Origin: Sipunculus nudus
Taxonomy: Eukaryota; Annelida; Sipuncula; Golfingiida; Sipunculidae
Assembly: GCA_026874595.1 (NCBI GenBank)
Contig: CM049322.1
Span: forward strand, 54,506,886-54,570,885
Length of the DNA: 64,000 nt
Reading direction: 5' to 3'
This document shows positions 26,201-38,200 of this stretch, in pieces (the stretch's first letter is position 1; each line of letters starts with the position of its first letter). Below the pieces are notes generated by a model. The model did not search any database. It was given only the letters and a program-made list of their open reading frames with translations, and was not told the DNA's origin. The translations under genes and the position numbers were made by a program.

Positions 26201-29200
26201 ACTAAATTCAGCTTCCCATAACTCAGCCAAAAGTCACTGAACTTAGACCATTTGAACAAACTTGAATAATCAACATCTAAGGATAATTAATGTGTGAGAT
26301 TTAAGAATTTGGCCCAGTGGTTTTTGAGAAGAAGATTTTTGTAGCCACTTAGCTAAAATGGGCTGTTATGGCATATGACTAAATTTGGTGATGATAGCTC
26401 AAGCCATTTCTGAGACTGTAATTTTAGTATGCTTTTTTGGACAGATGACTAATTTCAACTTCCTGTAACTCGGCCAAAAAACACCGAACTTAAACCATTC
26501 AAACAAACTTGGGAGAGATTGTTCCAGGAATCATTTCTGTAAAATATTGGACAATTTGGCTAACCAGATTCGGAGAAGATGACTTTTTAAGCTTTTTTAG
26601 CTTTTTCCCTATAAAATCTAAGAAAATGCAGTTAGCCAAAAAATAAGCTAAATCCGATAGAGTTTTTTGATGACTAATTTTATGCATAAAGTTTCGTGAT
26701 GCTAATTCTTGCTGTTTTATAGATAGTATGGGTTAAGGTACAGACGACGGACAACGGAGGACAGATGACGGACGCCGCCACACCATTGCACAAGCTCACA
26801 GGTTCGCTAAAAATCATTGCCAAACAGCCATGATCACTCAAGTGATATGCCATGACCTAGAACATGGACTGGAAAGACTTGGAAGTAAATGGAAAAGTTT
26901 TGAGGGGAAAGTTTATTTACAAACAAGGGACCTATGGGTCACGGCGCTCAGCTGTTATATATGATTAAAAAATATGATTTAGGAATGAGGCATATGCTGG
27001 TTTGGTGTGGTAATAAATATAAGCTTTATTATGAGTTGTTGGTGTTTAGCTTATGTATGATTATGATATTATCTTTGGAGACAGGGAAGAGGATTGATTT
27101 CATTTATTTTATTAACAAATGGAGTACTATTGTCACACAGATTTTGACTTGGCCATATAACTTATAAGCAGAACATATGATATAAGAGTTTAACTATTTA
27201 TTAAAAAAAATTACAAATATTGTCCCAAATATAATTTTTATTAAAAATAATAAGAGAATCTTATGATTTTTTAAAATGAAATATAACTGAAATGATTATT
27301 AAAATAATATTAAAGAATATATTCATGAATGCATTCATGAATACATTTTGAAAGTATTTGCACTGGTATTCATATACTTTCATTTTTACCTGAATTCCAA
27401 TTCTTTATGCAAGACATTTTATAATGGAGTACATATTCATATTCGTATTTAAATACAATTGCAAAGTTTTCCCACCATTACTGGCATTTATTCAGTTTTC
27501 ACCAAACAATTATGTTGAGAATCCAGAATATACAAAATTCACACATTTAAATTATGATCAAAAGTACCTGGTTTTATGGCTTTTATTTATATTAAAAAAA
27601 AAATGTAATATATTCATTTTGGACTAATATCACATCAATGTACACACTAGACACAGTAGGAATCTAGATTAATAATATCAACTGCATCTTTGTCTATCAT
27701 TAATTTCCTTCATATGATCCCTAATGATTAGTAATGAATAATATGATTTACTTTTTTATCATTAAAATTGAACTGAAAAATACCATAGGTGACTGCATGG
27801 TGTTATTTGGAGTACGTGACATTCTATCCATCCATACAAGATTCTTTTATCATCAGTAACTGCAAGTTGATTTCCTGTTATTATAAACTAACAAATTCTT
27901 TTTTATTTTTCTTTAATTTGTTATTAAAAAACAATAAAAATTTATTAATTTATTGTTAATTGTTATGTTGTTGGTTAAAACTACTAGATGAGTTGGGTTG
28001 GACACCTGGATTAACTGTGGCTGGCCATAAGCTGCCTACCTGCAACAGTGTATGGCTCGCCTCAAGCATGCATAATTTGCTGAAAGTTCAACAAGGTCAA
28101 CATACAGGTGACTCAAGAGGGGCTTGAGAGAGTTAAGGTCTGACATGGTCTCATAAAAACATTAATAAAAGCTACAATTTTTGGCCAATTTCTTTCAGCT
28201 TTCTAAACTATAAAGCTGAAATCCTTGTGTGCATGATATGAAAATTATATCAACCGTGCTCACAGGAAACAAATGTGCCATGGTCAAAGTTGGGCAAAAT
28301 TTAAGGTACTAATTTTATATTTATACTATTAACATATAAAATTTTAAAAATTCAGGACTAATTTGGGGTATTCAATTGAATCTTGATTAAATAATGTTAC
28401 ATCCCTGGCAAAAAAACTCTAGCTTCAGCAATCCCCTTGTTAAGGGTGTAAATATATTTCTTGATTTTTTACAAAGTGCATTATGTTTGGGCCCATAACT
28501 TAAAACAATTACACAATACTGACATCATTTCTGGCATATGCATAGAGAATGTATAGAAAAATATGTATATTATATATGATTAAAGTCACATCAGTGGTTT
28601 TGATATTAGGCAGTCTTGAAGTGTAACAATGGGTTTTTAATGGAAAAATGAAGTTTTTCATTAATACCTCGAAGGTATTAAGTCCTAGTGACCAAATTCT
28701 TGGCATGGTAGGGAACTTTGGAGACATCTAATTGTATGCCAAATTTTAGGAACTGAGAGCTGAAGCTGGGGAGCTGAGCTCTTGCAAACTGCATAACACT
28801 AGCTTGATGTAAACAATTTGTTACATGGTGCTTGAAAACTTGAATAAAATCTACAGTTTTTGATCAACTGGTTTCAAATTTTTTGTGTTAACAGACAAAA
28901 TGCTAACAAAAACATGCTGAGAAAATTAAATCCACAGTACTTACAGTAAAAAAACGTGCCATGGTCAAAGTTGGGCAAAATTTAGGGTACCAATTTTTCA
29001 TTTTTGTTAATATTTTAAAAAAATTTAAAAGATTTTGATCTAATTTTGGGTATACAATTTAATTTTGATAAATTAAGTTATATTACTGGAAAAAAAGTCC
29101 ATAGCTTTAACAAGTTTTGTGTTAAGTGATCAAATATCTTTCCTGATTTTTTACAAAATGCATTATGTTTGGGCCCATAACTTTTTTAAATTATAAAATA

Positions 29201-32200
29201 CAGAAATAATTTCTGGCATGTACATAGGAACTATATAGAAGAATATTTATGGTAAATATGAGGGAAAACAGATGAGTGGTTTTGATATTAGGCAGTCCTG
29301 AAGTGTGAAAATAGGTTTTTAATAAAAAATTGAGGTTTTTCCTTAATTTCTCAAAGGAACGAAGTCGCAAAGACCCAGTTTTCGGCTTGGTAGGAGATCT
29401 TGGGGACATCTAACATTATGCTGAATTTTGGATTCCTAGGTCTTACGGTTTCAAAACGTGCCACATCTACGGACGGACGGACGGACGGACGGATGGACGG
29501 ACAGACGGACGGACGACGGACAATGGACCACGACTATAGCTCAGATGACTTATAGTCAGCTGAGCTAAAAAAGTGCAATTAAAAAGTGAATATACATTTA
29601 GTGATCTGTTCTATGCATAATTTTTATAATAATTAGGAAATTAAAATTTCAGATATTAGATAAACAAATTTCAGATAAAAAGTGCTCCACCTTATCTTAT
29701 CTCCTTGCTATAAAACAGGTTCATGCCTCAGGTTTCAATTTCAATTTCTTACAATTAAACTTCCAGTCAAAAATTATTAAAAAAGACTATTTTTCAGTTG
29801 TGACTAGTTCGATTTCTAAATCACTGACATAAAAAAAAAATGCAACTATTCAGATCTTAACTATAACTATATGACTCCTGAGACCCCTGTGGAAATAATT
29901 CATCAGTTTACATACTGTAAACCTTGAAATTGCTGGGAGCATGCATTTTCACATATTTATCGAGTGCCATAAATATAAAACAAGGGACCTATGGGTCACG
30001 GCGCTCAGCTGTTATATATGATAAAAAATATGATTTTGATATGATTCATGTGCTGGTTTTGTGTGGTAATAAATATAAGCTGTATTATAAGCTGTTGTTG
30101 TTTAGCTTATGTATGATTTTGATAGTATCTTTGGAGACAGGGAAGAGGATTAATTTCATTTATTTTATTAACAAATGGAGTACTATTGTCACACAGATTT
30201 TGACTTGGCCATATAACTTATAAGCAGAACATATAATATAAGAGTTATCTATTAATTAAATAATTTTACAAATATTGTCCCAAATATAATTTTTATTAAA
30301 AATAATAAGAGAATCTTATGATTTTTTAAAATGAAATATAACTGAAATGATTATTAAAATAATATTAAAGAATATATTCATGAATGCATTCATGAATACA
30401 TTTTGAAAGTATTTGCACTGGTATTCATATACTTTCATTTTACCTGAATTCCCGTTCTTTATGCAAGAAATTTTATAATGGAGTACATATTCATATTTGT
30501 ATTTAGTACAATTGCAAATTAATCACACCATGTCAGGTATTTATTCAGTTTTCACCAAACAATGATGTTGAGAATCCAGAATATACAAAATTAACACATT
30601 TAAATAATGATCATAAGTACCTGGTTTTATGGCTTTTATTTATATTTAAAAAAAAAATGTAATATATTCATTTTGGACTAATTTCACATCAATGTACACA
30701 CTAGACACAGTAGGAATCTAGATTAATATTATCAACTGCATCTTTGTCTATCATTAATTTCCTTCATATGATCCCTAATGATTAGTAATGAATAATATGA
30801 TTTACTTTTTTATCATTAAAATTGAACTGAAAAATACCATAGGTGACTGCATGGTGTTATTTGGAATACATGACATTCTATCCATCGATACAAGATTCTA
30901 ATATCATCAGTAACTGCAAGTTAATTTCCTGTTATTATAAACTAACAAATCCTTTTCTATTTTTCTTTAATTTTTTATTAAAAACCAACACAAATTTATT
31001 AATTTATTGTTTATTGTTATGTTGTTGGTTAAAACTACTAGATGAGTTGGGTTGGACACCTGGATCAACTGTGGCTGGCCATAAGCTGCCTGGATTCCTG
31101 TATGCCTCGCCTCAAGCGTGCATAATTTGATGAAAGGTCAACAAGGTCAACATACAGGTGACTCAAGAGGGGCTGGAGAGAGCCAAAGTCTGACAGGGTC
31201 TCATAAAAAACATTAATAAAAGCTACAATTTTTGGCCAATTTCTTTCAGCTTTCTAAACTAAAAAGCTGAAATCCTAATGTGTGCATGATATGAAAATTA
31301 TATCAACAGTGCTCACAGGACACAAACGTGCCATGGTCACAGTTGGGCAAAATTTAAGGTACTAATTTTATATTTATACTAATAACTTATAAAATTTGAA
31401 AAATTCAGAACTAATTTTGGGTATTCACTTGAATCTTGATTAAATAATGTTACATCCCTGACAAAAAAATCTCTAGCTTCAGCAATGCTCTTGTTAAGGG
31501 AGTAAATATATTTCTTGATTTTTTACAAAGTGCATTATGTTTGGGCCCATAACTTAAAACAATTACGCAATACTGACATCATTCTGGCATGTGCATAGAG
31601 AATGAAAAATATGTATATTATTTATGATTAAAGTCAGATCAGTGGTTTTGATATTAGGCAGTCTTGAAGTGTAACAATGGGTTTTTAATGGAAAAATGAA
31701 GTTTTTCATTAATATCTCGAAGGTATTAAATCCTAGTGACCAAATTCTTGGCATGGTAGGGGATTTTGGAGACATCTTACTGTATGCCAAATTTTAGGAA
31801 CTGAGAGCTGAAGCTGGGCAGCTGAGCTCTTGCAAACTGCATAACACTAACTTGATGTGAACAATATGTTACATGGTGTTTGAAAACTTGAATAAAATCT
31901 ACAGTTTTTGATCAACTGGTTTCAAATTTTTGGTGTTAACAGACAAAATGCTAACAAAAACATGCTGTGAAAATTAAATCCACAGTACTTACAGGAAAAA
32001 AACGTGCCATGGTCAAAGTTGGGCTAAATTTAAGGTACCAATTTTTTATTTTTGTTAATATTTTAAAAAAATTTAAAAGATTTTGATCTAATTTTGGGTA
32101 TACAATTTAATTTTGATTAATTAAAGTTATATTACTGGAAAAAAGTCCATAGCTTTAACATGTTTTGTGTTAAGTGATCAAATATCTTTCCTGATTTTTT

Positions 32201-35200
32201 ACAAAATGCATTATGTTTGGGCTCATAACTTTTTTAAATTATATAATACAGACATAATTTCTGGCATGTACATAGGAACTATATAGAGAAATATTTGTGG
32301 TAAATATGAGGAAAAACAGTTGAGTCGTTTTGATATTAGGCAGTCCTGAAGTGTGAAAATAGGTTTTTAATAAAAAATTGAGGTTTTTCCTTAATTTCTC
32401 AAAGGAACGAAGTCGCAAAGACCCAGTTTTCGGATTGGTAGGAGATCTTGGGGACATCTAACATTATGCCGAATTTTGGATTCCTAGGTCTTACGGTTTC
32501 AAAACGTGCCACATCTACGGACGGACGGACGGACGGACAGACGGACGGACGACGGACAATGGACCACGACTATAGCTCAGATGACTTATAGTCAGCTGAG
32601 CTAAAAACATGATGGCTAATAAATTTGTGAAAATTGAGTTTTGTGATAATTACATTTTCTACAGTGGACGAGACCCATACTTCCCACGATATAAGGTTTG
32701 TCAATGTATACCCCCGACTCGATTTACACTTTGTGCTATTCATATCTAGCCTGGTGACTTTCCAGATATATAAGAGGTCACTGTAACAGTCCTGCGCACG
32801 TGGCATATCATTCCTGGCAAAATTTTGGCTACCATGGTTACTCGTTCATACATTCTCTGCCAGGAGTATGATCCATTCTTGAGCAGAAAACAAAAATTCA
32901 TGGATATGGAAAATGAAAACAGATTCTTAATAATTAATTTTTATTAGAGAATCAAATTACACAATTTCAGGTATTTTTTAAACTTGCATGAAAATATTGT
33001 ACGAAAAGGTTCCACTAAGGACACTGAATTCTGATAAAATATCTATATTTATATTATGTATATTTCTGCATGACATTCTAAACCTATGATACTGCTGGGC
33101 TGAAGGTGCTGGCCCATTATAACAACCTGCCATATAAAAAGTTCACTCTCCTTGCAGACACAGGTGTATCATAACCTCCAGGTGTGGTGTCACATTGGGA
33201 AGGCATGTCTGACTTGAACCTAGTGCACTGTGAATATGTGTCAGCGTGAATCATGTGGTTTATTGCACACCTGAGCATGCAGCCCCAGGTAAAAATGAAA
33301 TGACTAGAGATGTATGACTAGATAGATGCTGACTAAGGCATTAACACTCTCACAACCAAGCCATCTGATCATCGTGGTATGCCGCCCAATGCTTTCACCT
33401 TACTCTATATAGATGAGAAATTTCTCCTTAAATAGTTCTCTCTCTCTCTCCCCCATCTTTTTCTCTTTTTCTGAGAAGTATAATTTTGTTTACATGCACT
33501 CTCTCTCATTCCTTAGACATGTAACTTACACAAGTGGCCATGGCATTCTCTCTTCAATCCCTCTCTCTTTCTCTTACTAAATCTTGCTCTGAATTGTTTT
33601 CTTTTTTTCTCTTGCTTTAGGCTTTGATTTATTGCTTTTTTCTTTCTCTAATTTTCCATCTTTCTGTATGTTTCTCTCACTGTCTGTCTGTCTGTGTTTA
33701 TCTTTCTGTCTTTCTGTCTGTCTGTCTGTCTCTCTCTTTCTCACTCTCCGCCTCTCTCGATCAATCAAACTGGCGAAGAATACCTTTTAAGTTTAAACAC
33801 AGACATGAAAAACAGATTGATATCTGCTTAACTGATATGATTGTTGATGGCTTTGGGAAGAACAGATACCTCGAAAAATCTTCATAAATCAATCCAAAAG
33901 ACAAATCATGATATCTGTGTATTTTTTTCTGAACAGAATGAATTATTTAAATAAAAGTAAATGTAATTAATGTCTATGAATGTTTCCAAAACAAAGTGAA
34001 AGATTTTGAAACATCTATCTTATAATAATAATAATTTATTTTATAAAGCATAAAATCCATGATGATACATGCTCTAAAACGCTATTACATAACTAGAATA
34101 CAATCAGCAATGTTTAAACATACCAATGTAAGAATATGAAATAACAGTCCAGTTAACTAAAATATTACATTCAGAAGCTTACAGTATTAAATAAGACATA
34201 TAAAAGTCAATAGTTCAATTATCTGTTAAAACTTCCATAATTCCACTAAAATGTTCAAACATTTCACTATCAATAGTATAAAATATCGTACAAAATGACT
34301 AGGCATAAAAATATTCCATGAACAAATATGTTTTTAATTTACTTTTAAATTCTGAGAGACTGGTGGCTTCTCTTAGAGTATCTGGTAGGTCATTCCACAG
34401 TTTCGGGCTAACAACACTGAATGCCCCATTTTGTACACAGGACGATTTGGTAAAAGGCACAACCAGTAAGTTTTTAGCTGCTGACCGAAGGCTTCTTAAT
34501 GGAGTGTAACTGTGAATAAGCTCTTGAAGGTAAAGAGGAGCTAAATTATTTATTGCCTTATACAAAAGAATTAACATTTTGAATTTTACCCTTTGCACAA
34601 CGGGCAGCCAATGCAGAGAATACAAAATTGGAGTAATATGATCTGATTTTGAAGCACCGGTAATAATCCTCGCCGCAACATTCTGTATACTTTGCAGTTG
34701 ATTTGTTAATGATGAGGGAGTTCCACACAAGAGTGCATTGCAGTAATCTAATTTAGAAGTAATAAAAGAATGAACTATTTGCTCCAAAGACTCTCTGTTC
34801 ACAAACTTTCTTATTTTACTAATATTACGAATATGTATATATGAAGCCTTGCAGGTTGCCATTACATGGGCTTCCATAGATGCATGTGAATAAAAAATAA
34901 CACCAATATTTCTTACTTTCAATGATATTGTAATTTGATGAGAGCAAATGTGAAGTGTGGGTAAACCAATTTCTCTTAACAAATGTTTATGTGCAATTAA
35001 TATTGCTTCTGTTTTTTTCATCATTCATCATTCACTATCTTCAAAATTGTACTGCCCACAAGAGGAGGGACTAAACAATCATATATAATTACTTAAACTT
35101 ATTTTACAGATTTTCTTGCAGAAAATAGTTGATAATGTATATGATCGTTGCCCCTGCAATCCAACACTTGTTATAGTGAACTCTTTATTTCCCTCTTTTT

Positions 35201-38200
35201 GTTTGACTGTCTGTCTCTTAAGTTGAAATGTCACCATGCAGTCAACTTTCTGGTTCAGTTTCCTGTTAATATTGGGAGATGAACTGGTAGAAAGTGTAGT
35301 TCCATTTATATTAATGTAACAACATTTATGATTTTACATAAATGTAACTGTTGAATGTTTAATTAATAACAAGTCAGAAACCTTGTGACTTTCTGGAACT
35401 ACCATCCAAAATTCTTATGTTTAAAACCAGTGGCACTGACTTGACCACCCAAATGTTGATACAAGCTTCACAATATGTGGCTGACAAAAGGACAACTCTG
35501 CTGGTACGTGTCTAAGGTTAGGAAACACTTTCACCACAGAGGCATAGGTATAAATGTAACTGAAGACTCAATAGGGTAATGCAGTCTGTTAAATTATGTT
35601 TGAAAGGAATTTTTAGCTCAGCTGACTTTAAGTCGCCTGAGCTATAGTGATCACCCTTAATCCTTCTGGCCGTCCGTTTGTCTGGCCGTCCATATGTTAA
35701 CGGCACAAATTGTAACCGTTAGATCTAGAAACTTCTAACTGTACATCCAGGGAAGTCCTAGACAAATCTCCTTGGAAACCTGAAATAAGGTCATGGTGAC
35801 CTATGGTGACCAAAGCCTCATTAGTTTACAGAAAAAAGATGCCTTAGGCAGAGGTGGCGGAGCTGGGGGGGCACGGGGGGGCACGTGCCCCCACCTTTTT
35901 TCAACCAAGCCCTTTTGAAAATTTTATAAAAACTAGATGTGTTGGAACGACACGAATGCCCCCGCCTGGGGCAAATTAGAAACATTTGTTAAATTTTAAA
36001 AAAATTTTTAAGTTCAGGAGGTTTAGTTTAGTTTAGTTTAGTTTATTCAACTCATAAGGACCCCTTTCGGGGTATACAGAGTCATGCAATACATTATAAA
36101 GAAATTCTTACATGGCAAGATCACATGTGATATAAAACAAATTTTACATAGTCATCAAATGATCAATAACAATCAATATACGATAAAAGCACATATTTCT
36201 AACCTGAGTATAAAAAGAAGATAATATAATATGCAACATACCAATATACTAACATCCGCATAAAGATAGGAACACCTATCTGAAAATAATACTGACACTA
36301 AGATGGTAAAATAATTATTTGTAATGTGTATATATAGGATGTTCCCTGGGTGTATCAAGTGTAGTAATATTTTTAATTTAATGCTGACATGATTTTCTTT
36401 ACAAATTTAGCTAAGTTTGATAGTTGTAATCGATCCTCAGTATTGAACAATAGGTGCATTTTTAAGGTGTTTGGTCTAGTCAGGTAAAACTTTGGTATTA
36501 GGCGGGATCTTTCCGTCTTGAAGGCAGTACATTCAAACAAATAATGAAACTCATCACCGTGGGTATTTAGATTACATAATGTGCATAGACTAGAATGTTT
36601 TTATGTTTAAAAAGACTAATATGAGATGGAAGTTTGTGATTTGCACACCGAAGTTTAATCATGGCATTTCTCTCTGAGAGGTTAAGTGTATTTAAATACT
36701 TTTCAAAGCCAAAGTCCTGCTTAATTATCCTATAACTGTGGCACAGTTTGTTTTCTGTCAATTCATTATGCCAATTTTGCTTACAGATATCATTAAGTCT
36801 GAGCTCTATGCTCCTTTGTAACCATTTCTTGTTAACATCATGACCGGTGTTCCACATGGATGAGTCTCCACATCTATCGAGAATACTTTTGATCTTTGAT
36901 GCCCATACTGGTTTAAATTCATTGCTGTCATAGAGTTTTTTCTGAAGACTAAACATGATAAATGACAACTTGTGCTGATTTCCTCCAATTAATTTTATCC
37001 AATAGTTGATCATTCTTCTTTCAATAAGATTGTCAATAGGAGTTCTACCTAGTTCCCCAAATACCATGCAGTTTGCTGTGCTCTTATTTACCCTAAGTAC
37101 ACTTTTAAGAAACCTTTTTTCAAACATTTTAATGTGGTCCAGATTCTGGGACCCCCAGATTTCAGAACCATATAATGTATGGTTGAGGTGTCGTATGGTC
37201 AAAAGTAGGTCAACAAGGGCAATATGCAAACTGGATCTGTAATGGTTCATAATAATATCAAGCAACACACCAAAAATCAGGCCAGTTTCTGCAGGCATTG
37301 TGAGAAAAAAGTCCATACATGTGCATTTTCCACAAAATTTCTGACTTTCATGAAATTTTCTATGTTTAGGAGCTGTAAAACAATCAAAAGTAGGTCAACT
37401 GGGACGAAACGCGAACTCGATCTGTAACTGTCATTATCTGCCCACACATAAAAAATCATGGTGGTATCTGCAGGCATTGAGGAAAAAAAGTCCGTACATA
37501 TGCATTTGTTATGAAATTTCTATTTTTCATGAAATTTTCTATGTTCAGGAGCAGTCAAATGGTCAAAAGTAGGTCAACTGGGACAAAACAGGAACTTGAT
37601 CTGTAACTGGTCATTATCTGCCCACACACCAAAAATCAGGCCCGTATCTGCAGGCACTGCGAAAAAAAGTCTGTACATGTGCACTTTTTTATGAAATTTC
37701 TATGTTAGAGCACCGTCAAACGGTCAAAAGTAGGTCAACTGGGACAAAACGTGAACTCGATCTGTAACTGGTCATTATCAGCCCACACACCAAAAATCAG
37801 GCCAATATCTGTAAAAAAAGTCTGTACATGTGTATATGTCAAGAAAATTTTTATTTTTCATGAAATTTTCTATGTTCAGGAGCCGTTAAATGGTCAAAGG
37901 TAGGTCAACTGGGACGAAACGCAAAGTCGATCGGTAACTGGTTATTTATCTGCCCATACACCAAAAATCAGGCAAATATCTGCAGGCATTGCGAAAAAAA
38001 GTCCGTACATGTGTATTTGTCATGAAAGTTCTAATTTTTATGAAATTTTCTATGTTCAGGAGCCGTTAAACGGTCAAAAGTAGGTAAACTGGGACAAAAT
38101 GAGAACTCGATCTGTAACTGGTCTCAAACTGCCCACACACATAAAATCTGGCCAATATCTGCAGGCATTGCGAAAAAAAGTCTGTACATGTGTATTTGTC

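Larger units (their letters stand above)
24285..26813 (+). mobile_element. second pearl-like family, ~2.5 kb
   Basis: Starts near AAGGCCTACAGGCTTAATGC. Tandem segments follow (22-bp units at 24994-25081; about 176-bp units at about 25830-26400), then a GACGGACAACGGAGGACAG run. It ends near GCACAAGCTCACAGGTTCGC. Flank, core, ACGG run and tail order suggests the same architecture as the other pearl-like elements, but with an unrelated sequence. Both boundaries are estimates. Confidence 0.5.

Noticed and set aside
33577-33887. Overlapping frames on both strands rich in RERER or SLSLS
   Set aside because: Translation of the pyrimidine-rich tract.
34318-34509. Plus-strand frame opposite the LINE
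   Set aside because: Shadow of the minus-strand ORF2 fragment.
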